Assembly: GCF_004765815.2 (NCBI RefSeq)
Contig: NZ_ML974129.1
Span: 161,528 to 225,527, forward strand
Length of the DNA stretch: 64,000 bases
Origin: Halorussus salinus
GTDB taxonomy: Archaea; Halobacteriota; Halobacteria; Halobacteriales; Haladaptataceae
Direction of reading: 5' to 3'
Position 1 is the stretch's first letter. Each line of letters begins with the position of its first letter. The notes beneath the pieces are model-generated. The model was not told where the DNA came from. It saw only the letters and a program-made list of their open reading frames with translations, and did no database searches. This document shows, piece by piece, positions 42,929 through 51,697 of the stretch. The position numbers and the translations under genes are program-made.

Positions 42929-44707
42929 CTACAGAATCGTGCCGTGCTTCTTGTCCGGCAGGTCCTTCTCGATGCCCTCGTAGAAGGCGAACCGGTTCTT
43001 CAGTTCCTTCCGGAGTGTACTCGGCGGCACGATGTCGTCGATGACGACCTCGCTGGCCATCCGATGCACGTCGATGTCCTCGCGGTACTCTTCGCGGAGT
43101 TCCTGCTCTTTCTTCGCGCGCTCCTCGTCGTCGGCGATTTCGGAGAGCTTGCGGGCGTAGACCGCGTTGATGGCCGCCTCCGGCCCCATGATGGCGATTT
43201 CGCCGGAGGGAAGGCCGATGACACTCTCGGGGTCGTAGGCCGGACCGCCCATCGCGTAGATGCCCGCGCCGTAGGCTTTCCGGACGACGACGGTCTGCTT
43301 GGGGACGGTGGCGGACGACGTGGCGTAGATGAACTTCTTGCCCTTTTCGAGGATGGCGTCCTCCTCGACCTGCGACCCGGCCATGAAGCCCGGCGTGTCA
43401 CAGAGGTACAGCAGGGGAATTTCGTAGGCGTCGCAGGTCCAGATGAACTCGGCGGCCTTCTCGGCGGCGTCGGGGAAGATGGCTCCCGCGCGCTGTGCTG
43501 GCTGGTTGGCCACGATGCCGACCGGGCGGCCGTCGATGCGGGCGAACGCGGTGATGATCTCCTTGCCGTACTCGGGCTTGAGTTCGAAGTAGGACTCGTC
43601 GTCCACCACGCGGTCGATTACGTCGGTCATGTCGTAGCCCTTGTTCGGCTCTTGGGGGACCACCGAGTCGATACCAGCGGGCGATTTGAGCGGCGGCTTG
43701 CCCTCCGTCTTCGGGGGCTTCTCGTCGGCACTGTCGGGCAGGTAGCTCACGAGGTCGGCGACGAGTTCCCGCGCGTGTTCCTCGTCGTCGGCCACGAGGT
43801 CGGCACTTCCGGACTTCTGGGCGTGAACGTCCGGGCCGCCCAGTTCTTCGAGTTCGATGTCCTCGCCGGTGACCATCTGGACCATCCGAGGAGAGGCGAT
43901 GGCCATCGCGGACATGTCCCGGACCATGATGGTGAAGTCGGCGAAGACGGGGGTGTAGGCCGCGCCAGCGATGCAGGGGCCGTAGAGGACGCAGATTTGC
44001 GGGACCGCGCCCGAGAGCATCGAGTGGTTGTAGTAGTACTTCCCGATGCCCTCGCGGTTGGCGAAGAAGCCGGTCTGCTGGTCGATGCGACCGCCCGACG
44101 AGTCCATCAGGTAGAGGACGGGCTTGCCGTTCTTCAGCGCGCGCTGTTGCATCCGGAGGAACTTCTCGACGCCCTTCTCGGCCATCGACCCGGCCTTGAC
44201 GGTGAAGTCGTTGGCCATGAAGTGCAACTCGCGGCCCTCGAACTCGGCCGCGCCCGTGAGCAGGCCGTCGCCGGGCAGTCGGTCGTCGTTGCCCTCCTCG
44301 ACCTCGGGGCTGTCGGGGTGCCACGCGTCGAAGTTAGCGAACTTGCCGTCCTCGAAGAGGAGTCCGTCCTCGCCGAACCAGAGGTCGAGGCGGTCCCGGA
44401 CGAACAGTTTGCCCTGCTCTTCGAGTCGGTCCTTGTACTTCTCGGGACCGCCCAACTCGATGTCCTCGATTTCGTCCCACAACTGCTCCTCGCGCTCGGT
44501 CGGCCCGAGGTCGTCGGATTGGGCGATTGCCTCTGCGGCGGCCTCGGCTCCTGCGTTCGGGGGACCGGCGGGGGCCTCCCGGACCACCGCGGGCGCGTCG
44601 GCGTCGCCCACGTACACTTCCACTTCGTCCCGGACGTGTTGGGCGAGCGCCTCCGCGATGGCCGAGGCCTCCTCGTCGGTCGCACCGTCGCTGACGCGGA
44701 CTTTCAT
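42929..44707 (-). CDS. Acyl-CoA (propionyl-CoA) carboxylase beta subunit with extra N-terminal domain
   Basis: The 592-residue carboxyltransferase is longer than the usual 515. The core from about residue 85 has EQGKLFVRDRLDL, MDSSGGRIDQQTGFF, oxyanion-type loops YGPCIAGAAYTPVFADF and CDTPGFMAGSQVEE, and ends KKHGTIL. The first about 75 residues (MKVRVSDGATDEEASAIAEA, then VEVYVGDADAPAVVREAP) are not part of the family. They resemble small epsilon/PccX-type accessory subunits fused in frame (inference). It carboxylates acetyl- or propionyl-CoA with a biotin subunit not in this window. The start is ATG 44707. Confidence 0.88.
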   Translation of the reverse strand: MKVRVSDGATDEEASAIAEALAQHVRDEVEVYVGDADAPAVVREAPAGPPNAGAEAAAEAIAQSDDLGPTEREEQLWDEIEDIELGGPEKYKDRLEEQGKLFVRDRLDLWFGEDGLLFEDGKFANFDAWHPDSPEVEEGNDDRLPGDGLLTGAAEFEGRELHFMANDFTVKAGSMAEKGVEKFLRMQQRALKNGKPVLYLMDSSGGRIDQQTGFFANREGIGKYYYNHSMLSGAVPQICVLYGPCIAGAAYTPVFADFTIMVRDMSAMAIASPRMVQMVTGEDIELEELGGPDVHAQKSGSADLVADDEEHARELVADLVSYLPDSADEKPPKTEGKPPLKSPAGIDSVVPQEPNKGYDMTDVIDRVVDDESYFELKPEYGKEIITAFARIDGRPVGIVANQPAQRAGAIFPDAAEKAAEFIWTCDAYEIPLLYLCDTPGFMAGSQVEEDAILEKGKKFIYATSSATVPKQTVVVRKAYGAGIYAMGGPAYDPESVIGLPSGEIAIMGPEAAINAVYARKLSEIADDEERAKKEQELREEYREDIDVHRMASEVVIDDIVPPSTLRKELKNRFAFYEGIEKDLPDKKHGTIL

Positions 44708-44815
44708 ACAGTCCAGTCCGGCCAGCGATTTCAAACAGTTTTCCCTTTCGATTCGCCGGAATCTTGCCGCGGGGCACGGCGCGGGGCAACGACGCGCGCC
44801 GTGCCCCGTGGTCTG

Positions 44816-45691
44816 CTACCCCAACGCGATGAGCGAGATGCCGACGATGGCGACCGCTCCGGCGACGAGGCGGAGACCGAACCGCTCCTCGCCGAGCAGG
44901 AGACCGCCGAGGACGACCGCGACGATGGCCTGCGTGTTCAGGACGGGCGAGACGACGCTCGCCGGGAGGACCGCGAACGCCCGCATCATGGTGTGGGTCG
45001 CCGCCGCGACGACCGCCCCGAGCGCGAGGAACTTCGGAACCGCGGACGCGAACTGGTCGGGCCGCTGGCGGGCCGCGAGGGGCAGGAGGACGACGGCGAC
45101 TCCTCCGGTGTAGACCAGCGCCCACACGTCCGAGCGAATCCCGACGCCCTGCAACAGCACGCGAGTCCCCACGTCCACCGCGCCGTAGAGCGCCGCGCTC
45201 CCGAGCGCGAGTTGCGCGGGGCGATGGGTCGCCGCCCGGCGAATCGGCGCGAGGAGTCCGGTGTACTGGTAGTTGGCGAGGTAGACCGCCAACGTGGCGA
45301 ACCCGACGCCGACGACCTGCGCGGCCGCGAGCGATTCGTTCACGAGAATGACCTCCAGCGGGAGCGTGAACGCCGGGACCAGTTTCCCGAGCGGCGCGAC
45401 GTAGGACACGTCGCCCGCCGAGAGCGCGTAGAGGAGCGCCAGATACGCCGCGGCGCTGGCCAGCAGGACGCCGACGACCAGCGCGAGCGCGGCGGGCGTA
45501 ATCTCGCCCGACACCGGCCCGTCGGCGGGCGCGAACAACACGACGGGAAGGTACCACGCGACCGCGGCGGCGTTCGCCGTGACGATGACGACCGCGGGCG
45601 AGAACCCCGAGAAGTAGCGTTTCAGGCCGAAGAGGTAGCCGCCCCACAGCAACGCCGAAATCGTCGCGTACCAGATGCCGGTGGCTACCAC
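44816..45691 (-). CDS. EamA/DMT-family transporter
   Basis: The 291-residue protein has ten hydrophobic helices in two EamA halves: GIWYATISALLWGGYLFGLK at the start of the first and AALYGAVDVGTRVLLQG at the start of the second. It ends with helix AGAVAIVGISLIALG. The substrate of this drug/metabolite family is not predictable. I use the GTG at 45691, directly before the first helix; upstream reading is Arg-rich and runs into the promoter of the divergent Gfo6-like gene. Confidence 0.83.
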   Translation of the reverse strand: MVATGIWYATISALLWGGYLFGLKRYFSGFSPAVVIVTANAAAVAWYLPVVLFAPADGPVSGEITPAALALVVGVLLASAAAYLALLYALSAGDVSYVAPLGKLVPAFTLPLEVILVNESLAAAQVVGVGFATLAVYLANYQYTGLLAPIRRAATHRPAQLALGSAALYGAVDVGTRVLLQGVGIRSDVWALVYTGGVAVVLLPLAARQRPDQFASAVPKFLALGAVVAAATHTMMRAFAVLPASVVSPVLNTQAIVAVVLGGLLLGEERFGLRLVAGAVAIVGISLIALG

Positions 45692-45814
45692 GTCGCGCCC
45701 TTCTCGGCGCGTCGGGAAGTAACGTCTGGCCGAGACCGAAACTGCTGGACTCTTCGGACGCTCCGGACTCTCCGAGCCGCCATCCTTTCGCCCCTCCGCG
45801 CCGACGGGTCGGAC

Positions 45815-46942
45815 ATGAACCTCGACGCTCACGTCGGCGAGTTCGCGGCCCGCGACTGGCAGACCACTGAGGAGGGCACGGTCCGGGTCGCGCTCGTCGG
45901 TCTCGGCGGGTTCGCCCGCGACCACGTTCTGCCCGCGCTGGCGGGCGAGGCGGAGCGCGCCGCCGCGGGAGACGCCACCGGACCGACTGATCGCACCTCC
46001 TTCTGCGAGGTCACGGCGCTCGTCAGCGGGTCACCCGAGAAGGCCGAATCGGTCGCCGACCGCTACGACGTAGGTCACACCCTCTCGTACGACGAGTTCG
46101 AGGAGGGCGAGGGCGTCGATAACTTCGATGCCGTCTACATCGCCGGGCCGAACGCGCTCCACTTAGACTACGCCCGGACCGCCGCCGACCACGGCAAGCA
46201 CGTCCTCTGCGAGAAGCCAATCGAAGCGAGTGCGGAGCGAGCGCGCGAGATGGTCCGGGTCTGCGACGAGTCCGGCGTGACCCTGATGGTCGGCTACCGG
46301 CCGCAGGTCGAACCCGCGATGCGTCGGCTCCGGGGACTGATTCGGGACGGCGTGCTGGGCGACCCGGTGGCCTTCCACGGCTGGTTCACGGGCCACATCC
46401 TCGACCAAGGCGGGCCGGACCAGTGGCGACTCGACTCGGACCTCGCGGGCGGCGGCGCGCTGATGGACGTGGGCGTCTACCCGCTGAACGCAGTCCGGTT
46501 TCTCCTCGGCGCGAATCCGGTGGCGGCGCAGGCCACGACCAGCGCGCCCGACCCCGAGTTCGAGGAGATAGACGAACACGTCGCGTTCCAGTTGGAGTTC
46601 CCCGAGGGCGAGACCGCCTCCTGCACCGCGAGCTATCGGGCGCAGGCCGACGACCGCCTGCGAATCGTCGGGACCGAGGGGCAAGCCGCCCTGAATCCCG
46701 CGTTCAACTCCGAGATTCGTCCCACTCTCACCCTCGAAATCGGTGACGAGGAGGTCACCCGAACCGGCCCGTACGTCAACGAGGTCGCCGAGGAGTTCGA
46801 CTACTTCGCCCACTGCGTGCTGACCGACACCCGGCCGGAACCCGACGGCCGCGACAGCGTGGCCGACATGGAGGCGGTCGAAGCGATTTACGAGTCGGCC
46901 GAGACGGGCCGACGCGTCGAAGTCGGCGACGCCGGAACCTGA
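45815..46942 (+). CDS. Gfo/Idh/MocA oxidoreductase, D-xylose dehydrogenase (Gfo6)-like
   Basis: The 375-residue protein has a Rossmann start VRVALVGLGGFARDHVLPAL at about 24-43, AVYIAGPNALHLDYA, the catalytic-site motif LCEKPIEAS (EKP), VGYRPQVEPAMRRLR and DLAGGGALMDVGVYPLNAVRF. The N-terminal DWQTTEEGTVR and overall pattern match haloarchaeal Gfo6 D-xylose 1-dehydrogenase. The ATSAP/EFEEIDEH region is consistent. The sugar specificity is inferred; no xylonate pathway genes lie adjacent. Confidence 0.86.
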   Translation: MNLDAHVGEFAARDWQTTEEGTVRVALVGLGGFARDHVLPALAGEAERAAAGDATGPTDRTSFCEVTALVSGSPEKAESVADRYDVGHTLSYDEFEEGEGVDNFDAVYIAGPNALHLDYARTAADHGKHVLCEKPIEASAERAREMVRVCDESGVTLMVGYRPQVEPAMRRLRGLIRDGVLGDPVAFHGWFTGHILDQGGPDQWRLDSDLAGGGALMDVGVYPLNAVRFLLGANPVAAQATTSAPDPEFEEIDEHVAFQLEFPEGETASCTASYRAQADDRLRIVGTEGQAALNPAFNSEIRPTLTLEIGDEEVTRTGPYVNEVAEEFDYFAHCVLTDTRPEPDGRDSVADMEAVEAIYESAETGRRVEVGDAGT

Positions 46943-47069
46943 CGCCACGGACGCTCGCTGGCGGCGTCAAATGTCGCGGCGCTCGGCGACGCGGACCACC
47001 GCCAAGAGCCTGACCCGACAAAACCACCAGCGAACGCTCGACCGACCATCCGACCTGTTTGGGTGGATT

Positions 47070-47190
47070 GAAAGGGGCCGCGCGGTCGCGGGTCGGAGAC
47101 CCGTGGTCGTCTCAGCGACCGCTCTCCGGAGTGAACCGGAGGTGAGCGGAGGAGATGTCGCTGAGCGACCGCGACCGGGCGGGGGCTTTC
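47070..47190. ncRNA. Candidate structured RNA or palindromic repeat
   Basis: Four nested perfect stems are present: GAAAG/CTTTC at 47070-47074 and 47186-47190, CGGTCGCGG/CCGCGACCG at 47083-47091 and 47169-47177, CTCAGCGAC/GTCGCTGAG at 47111-47119 and 47157-47165, and CTCCGG/CCGGAG at 47124-47129 and 47136-47141 closing the loop AGTGAA. A side hairpin GGTC-GGA-GACC lies at 47091-47101. No ORF explains it. It could be a stable RNA, a leader of the gene at 47310 or a mobile palindrome; the strand is not decided. The surrounding 46943-47069 and 47191-47309 hold no gene. Confidence 0.5.
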
Positions 47191-47309
47191 CCAGCCGTCT
47201 TCTTGCTGTTCTCGGCGGTCGTTCTCACGAGAAAAACGAATCCAACTCACGGCCGAACACAGATAGAAAATCCCACACGTTTACCACGATACGAACGCTC
47301 CTGTAGCCC

Positions 47310-47762
47310 GTGAACCGAACCGTCCTCGCCGCGTTCGCCGCGCTGGGCGTCCTTCTCGGCACAACTACGCAACTGGTATCCGTCGCGCCCGCGCTCGTCC
47401 CCGACCCCGCGCCCGGACCGCCCAGCGCCGTCGTCTTCCTGTTCAGCACCGTCAGCTTCCTCCTCTCGACCGTCGCCGTCTCGGGCGTTGGCTACTGGGC
47501 GAACCGCCACGTCGCGCTCCCCGACGAGTTCGCACGCTTCGCCGCGACGGCCGGTGTCGCTGGCGGCGTCGGGTTCGCGGTCGGCGGCCTCCTCGTCCTC
47601 GCTACCGCCCCGATAGCGATGGAGGGGTTCGTCGGCACGCTCGTCTTCGGACTCGGCTACAACGCGGTCACGAAGTCGGTCTCGGTCGGTCTCGACGCGC
47701 TCGCCGGGGCCGCCGTCGCGCAGTTCCGCGGTTCGGGACGGGACTCCTCGTCTCCGAAGTGA
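47310..47762 (+). CDS. Four-helix membrane protein of unknown function
   Basis: The 150-residue protein has hydrophobic helices at about 5-27, 40-65, 78-105 and 112-140. GTG is the start (VNRTVLAAFAALGVLLG), with a TATA-like GTTTACCACG about 30 bases before. There are no charged catalytic residues. It lies 120 bases after the structured element. It converges with the next gene, which has the opposite direction, over a 53-base A/T-rich gap that probably terminates both. Confidence 0.7.
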   Translation: MNRTVLAAFAALGVLLGTTTQLVSVAPALVPDPAPGPPSAVVFLFSTVSFLLSTVAVSGVGYWANRHVALPDEFARFAATAGVAGGVGFAVGGLLVLATAPIAMEGFVGTLVFGLGYNAVTKSVSVGLDALAGAAVAQFRGSGRDSSSPK

Positions 47763-47815
47763 GACACCTCTAGAAGTGTTAGGGATTTATAAATACACCT
47801 CTACAAAACCTATAG

Positions 47816-48241
47816 TTAGTCTTCAGCCAGCTCGGAGCCGTGCCACACGACCGACCAGTCGGCGGGACTCGGCAGGCCACACCCCGTCACCGCCAGCAAC
47901 GCGACGGTGCCCAACTGGTCGCCAGTCGCGACGGGGTTCGGCAGGACGCCGACCGCGACCAGCGCGAGCGGGAGCGCCAACGCCAGCGGAGCGAGCGCGG
48001 CCCCGCGAACCAGCCATTCGGGCGTCGCGTCGGGGAGGTCCGTGACCTCGACGCGGACAAGACTGCCGGTCAGCGCGTTCTGGAACGCCGACTCGCCGTC
48101 CGATGGGAAGAGGGTCACGGCGTACTCGGCGTCGGTGAACGACAGGGGGAGGACGTGCAACAGTTCGTGGACGCAGACGCCGACGGCGACGGTGACGACG
48201 AGAACTCCACCGACCGACAGCAGGTGAACGAGGCTGTGCAT
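47816..48241 (-). CDS. Membrane protein with HELLH zinc-site motif
   Basis: The 141-residue protein has a first helix containing VCVHELLHVLPLSF; HELLH at residues 25-29 is a perfect HExxH zinc signature within a membrane, as in DUF3267-like putative metalloproteases. Two further helices lie at about 78-97 and 108-122. No third zinc ligand is obvious. The role as a membrane protease is inferred from the motif only. Confidence 0.7.
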   Translation of the reverse strand: MHSLVHLLSVGGVLVVTVAVGVCVHELLHVLPLSFTDAEYAVTLFPSDGESAFQNALTGSLVRVEVTDLPDATPEWLVRGAALAPLALALPLALVAVGVLPNPVATGDQLGTVALLAVTGCGLPSPADWSVVWHGSELAED

Positions 48242-48295
48242 CCGAGCGACCGTGGCGAGTGGGGCGACTCCAATGTTTCGGAACGCCGCGCCGGG

Positions 48296-48916
48296 CTACA
48301 GGTCGAGGTCGTCCGGTCCGTCGGCGGCCCGCGCGGCCGCGAGTTCGGCCAGCACCTCGTCAGTCGTCACCTTCTCGTCGTCGGCGTACGGGTCCGCGAC
48401 CGCCGCGAAGGGGTCGGGTGCAGTCGCCGCCCCGTCGTCGGCTTCCGCGACCGCCCCGTCGTCTTCCGCAAACCCGTCTGACCCGCCGAGCGCGGCCGCC
48501 CGCTCGACCGCACGGCCGAATCGCTCGCCGAATCTCTCTTTCAGTCGCTCGGCGGCGGTCTCGGGCGCGACCCACTCGTAGTCGTCGTGTTCGTGATTCA
48601 GCGCGACCTCGCGGTCGTCGGTCTCGCACCGGTAGACCAGCGTCACCATCGGGTTCGCCGTCTCGCCGTCGAGCCACCCGCCGTAGGCGGCTTCGACCGG
48701 CGGGCCGACCCGCGCGTCGAGGCCGACCTCCTCGCGGAGTTCGCGTCGGAGACCACCGACGAGCGTCTCGCCGAACTCGAAGGTGCCACCCGGCGGTTCT
48801 CAGTGGTCGCCGACGCGCGTCACCAGAACGTCGCCGTCCGAACCGAACAGTATCGCTTTCTGAGTGATTTTGCCGCCGAAATGATTCTCGTCCGTCTCCG
48901 GAGTCTCGTCGGCCAT
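48296..48916 (-). pseudogene. Nudix hydrolase interrupted by an in-frame TGA at codon 39
   Basis: From ATG 48916 the frame reads MADETPETDENHFGGKITQK, then ILFGSDGDVLVTRVGDH, TGA (48802-48800), then EPPGG and a perfect Nudix box GTFEFGETLVGGLRRELREE (followed by VGL), where G-x5-E-x7-R-E-U-x-E-E-x-G-U is satisfied. Family members usually have Trp here (WEPPGG), so TGG to TGA is a single base change. The rest to 48296 is intact and acidic. A product from GTG/ATG inside (MVTLVYRCE, 48649) would lack the Nudix box. It is either a fresh pseudogene, a sequencing error or readthrough. Confidence 0.8.
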
Positions 48917-48989
48917 GCGTGGTCACACTCCCGAACGTGATAAGTAAGTGGACGAAACGAAGCGGGCGGAAAGAGCGTAGCGCGACGCC

Positions 48990-49865
48990 TCAGAACCCGG
49001 CTTCGAGTCGCTCGATGAGGTCCCGATTCCCGACGTAGACCGGCGTGCGCTGGTGTAGCTCCTCGACTTCGGCGTCGAGTAGCGAGGTCTCGCCGTCCGA
49101 GGAGGCCCCGCCTGCTGACTCGATAATGTAGCCGATGGGGTTGCCCTCGAACTGGAGTCGGAGTTTCCCCTCCGGACGGGACTCCAACTCGGGGTAGGCG
49201 AACACGCCGCCGTAGGTCAGCACTTGGTTCACGTCGCCGATCATCGCCCCGCCGTAGCGGAGTTTGAGTTCGTTCGCTACCTCGCGGGCGTAGTCGGCGA
49301 ACCGGTCGGTCCAGTTGGGGACGCGCCCGCCGAACCCGTAGACGGTCGGCTCCTCCGGGAGCGTCACGTCCTCGCGGACCGCGCGGCGAGAGCCGTCGTT
49401 TTCTACGACGTACTCGGTCACCTCGCCTTCCCGCGCCGTCACCATCGTCGTGATGGGACCGTAGAGGACGTAGGCCGCGCCCACGAGGTTCCGGCCCGGT
49501 GCGGGGAGGTCGCCGTCGTAGACGCCCAGAATCGTCCCCATCGTGTTGTTGGGCTTCAGATTCGAAGAGCCGTCGAGCGGGTCCACGGTGACGGCGTACT
49601 CGCCGTCGCCAGCCTCGACCACGCCGTCGCGCTCCTCACTGGCGAACTGACCGACCTCCTCGATGGCGGTCAGTCGCTCTTCGAGCAGGTCGTCGGCCCA
49701 CACGTCGGCGGCCAGTTGCGTCTCGCCCGACGCGTTCTGCTCGTCGGTCTTCCCGCGTCGCCCCGCGAGTCCGCCCCGAATCTCGGGGGCTGAGCGCGCG
49801 ACGACCTCGAAGGCCTCGGCGATGGCGTCGTCGGAGTCCGCCGTCGGCGATTCGGCGTCGTGCAT
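48990..49865 (-). CDS. fbp: Class 1 fructose-1,6-bisphosphatase
   Basis: The 291-residue metal-dependent phosphatase has EERD at about 77-80, the metal/phosphate signature DPLDGSSN at 95-102, the substrate region YGGAMIGDVNQVL and a C-terminal NPIGYIIESAGGASSDG. It hydrolyses fructose 1,6-bisphosphate to fructose 6-phosphate in gluconeogenesis. Its ATG lies two bases after the aldolase stop, so the two are co-transcribed. A possible inositol monophosphatase function is less likely given length and the aldolase partner. Confidence 0.92.
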   Translation of the reverse strand: MHDAESPTADSDDAIAEAFEVVARSAPEIRGGLAGRRGKTDEQNASGETQLAADVWADDLLEERLTAIEEVGQFASEERDGVVEAGDGEYAVTVDPLDGSSNLKPNNTMGTILGVYDGDLPAPGRNLVGAAYVLYGPITTMVTAREGEVTEYVVENDGSRRAVREDVTLPEEPTVYGFGGRVPNWTDRFADYAREVANELKLRYGGAMIGDVNQVLTYGGVFAYPELESRPEGKLRLQFEGNPIGYIIESAGGASSDGETSLLDAEVEELHQRTPVYVGNRDLIERLEAGF

Positions 49866-49867
49866 CG

Positions 49868-50662
49868 TCACGCGTCGAGTGCTTCGTCGGCGGTGGCCTC
49901 CTCGAAGATGACCCGTTCGAGCGCGTCGAGAATCGCCTCGGGGTCGTCGCGCTGCCAGACGTTCCGGCCGACCGCCAGCCCCGAGCCGCCCGCGTCCATC
50001 ACGGCTTCCACGCTGGAGAGGAACTCGTAGTCGCTGACCTTCGAGCCGCCCGACATCACGACCGGCATATCGCCAGCCGACTGGACCGCCCACTCCATCG
50101 ACTCCCGCGAACCGGGGTACTTGACCTTCGCCATGTCCGCGCCGATTTCGAGCGCGATGCGGGTCGCGTAGGCGATGACGCTCTCTTTGGTGTCGTTCTT
50201 GAGTCCCTGCCCGCGCGGGTACGACCACATGACGACCGGCAGGTCGTACTCGCTGTGGGCCTCCTCTTGCACCTGCCGGAAGTCCTCGTACATCTCCGTC
50301 TCGTGGTTCGAACCGGAGTAGACGGTGTAGCCGACCGCGTCGGCACCGATTTCGGCGGCGTACTCGACCGTCCAGTTCTGGGGCGAGTAGGGTTCGCCGG
50401 TCCAGAGGTTGCTGGTGCCGTTGAGCTTCGCCAGCAGATTCACCGAGTCGTCGTAGGAGGGGTAGTAGGTCTCGGCGACCCCCTTCTGGACCGCCAGCGA
50501 CGTGACCGCGTCGTGCGTGCCGATTTCGAAAATCTGCTCGGGGTCGAGCGTCTCCGGAACCGAACTGAAGTCTGCGGAGGGGCCGTGTTCGAGGCCGTGG
50601 TCGTAAGCGAGGATGAGCGCCTTGCCGTCGCGCGTTACCGGGGAGTCTTCGAGTGGTATCAT
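49868..50662 (-). CDS. fba: Class I fructose-bisphosphate aldolase (archaeal DhnA type)
   Basis: The 264-residue TIM-barrel has LILAYDHGLEHGP at about 18-30, MAKVKYPGS with the probable Schiff-base Lys, and VVMSGGSK. It is the archaeal class I aldolase/DhnA family, which also includes ADH (2-amino-3,7-dideoxy-heptulosonate) synthases. Coupling to fructose-bisphosphatase strongly favours aldolase. The start is ATG 50662 (MIPLEDSPV); the nine preceding codons are promoter. It is first in the fba-fbp operon. Confidence 0.9.
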   Translation of the reverse strand: MIPLEDSPVTRDGKALILAYDHGLEHGPSADFSSVPETLDPEQIFEIGTHDAVTSLAVQKGVAETYYPSYDDSVNLLAKLNGTSNLWTGEPYSPQNWTVEYAAEIGADAVGYTVYSGSNHETEMYEDFRQVQEEAHSEYDLPVVMWSYPRGQGLKNDTKESVIAYATRIALEIGADMAKVKYPGSRESMEWAVQSAGDMPVVMSGGSKVSDYEFLSSVEAVMDAGGSGLAVGRNVWQRDDPEAILDALERVIFEEATADEALDA

Positions 50663-50807
50663 CCGTTTCGAACTGCGGTAACATCGCATAAGTGTTTACT
50701 GGTCAGCGAAGCCTCTGCTACTCGCTCCCAGTGCAACGTATCGGGCGCGAGAGGCGTCGTGAAAGCGATTCGGTGACGAAACGACTTACTACTCAGATAG
50801 TAAAAAC

Positions 50808-51500
50808 TCAGGCGAGGTCGCGGGCGGCGTCGCGCCACTCGGCGACCAGTCGCGGGTCCAGTTCCAGCGAGTCGGCGACGTGTTCGGGGTCGGCGGTCGC
50901 GAGGCTCCGGACCGAGGTGATGCCGCCGTTCGCCAGAATCTCCGCGATGCGGTCGTCCACGCCCGGCACGTCGGTCACGGGGTCGGGCCTGCTCCGCTCG
51001 CGCCACGCCTCCTCGGCGGCCTCCGCGGCACCGCTCCCGTCGGTCGTGGCTTCGGCGGACTCCCCGCCGGTCTCGGCGTCCGCGCCGGTCGGGGTCCAGT
51101 CGCCGCCGGTCGTCGCATCCGGGGTCGCGGTCGTGGACGCGCTCGCGGTCGATTCGCGGTCCGCGTCTTCCCAGTCGCCGCTACTCGCGGCGACCCACGC
51201 GCGCTCGCCGTCCTGCAAGCCGCGGACCTTCTCGGAGCGCCGTTCTAACGAGTCGTCGCTCTCGTCCTCGCCGCCGAACGACCACGGGAGGGAGTGTTTT
51301 TTGCGGAGTCGGGTGGCGACGCCGGGGTTCACGCCCGCGTCCATCAGCATCTCGTAGGAGACGGTCTTCTCGGGGATGCCGATGGCGTCGAACTCGGCGC
51401 GGGCCAACACCTCCGCAGTCGCCGGGCCGACGAAGTGAATGTCGGTCAGTCGTTCGACCGCGTGCGGGTCTACGTCGTCGGGGGCGTCTTCGTTGGTCAC
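50808..51500 (-). CDS. Helix-hairpin-helix protein (DUF7409-like)
   Basis: The 230-residue protein has a helix-hairpin-helix element at each end: [21 protein letters not shown] at about 21-41 and [29 protein letters not shown] at about 180-208. The middle (100-165) is a Thr/Glu/Ala-rich linker. HhH pairs bind DNA non-specifically, so a role in DNA or repair is possible. The DUF7409 name is from similarity of pattern and is moderate. It is a single gene. Confidence 0.75.
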   Translation of the reverse strand: MTNEDAPDDVDPHAVERLTDIHFVGPATAEVLARAEFDAIGIPEKTVSYEMLMDAGVNPGVATRLRKKHSLPWSFGGEDESDDSLERRSEKVRGLQDGERAWVAASSGDWEDADRESTASASTTATPDATTGGDWTPTGADAETGGESAEATTDGSGAAEAAEEAWRERSRPDPVTDVPGVDDRIAEILANGGITSVRSLATADPEHVADSLELDPRLVAEWRDAARDLA

Positions 51501-51697
51501 GGGGCGTCACCGATTTATTTCCGACTCACACCGTCGGGGCTTGAATGTTTTGACTAGAGTAGCTGACGCTACACAGATACGGCCGCGGACAGGTCAGGCG
51601 GGTCGCGAACAGGTCGGACGATTGGACGCAGAGGAGTTCCGACGGTCTCGGTGCGGACAACGAAACCCATACGCTCGTCGGGTCCGAACGTCGCCCC

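Noticed and set aside
42614..46942. A very long rightward open frame (over 1,400 codons)
   Set aside because: Most of it is the antisense shadow of the carboxylase and DMT transporter genes; only its last 375 codons (from 45815) are a real gene.
47056..47080. GGATTGAAA near 47065, reminiscent of haloarchaeal CRISPR repeats
   Set aside because: No spacer-repeat periodicity exists here or elsewhere in the window, and no cas genes were found.
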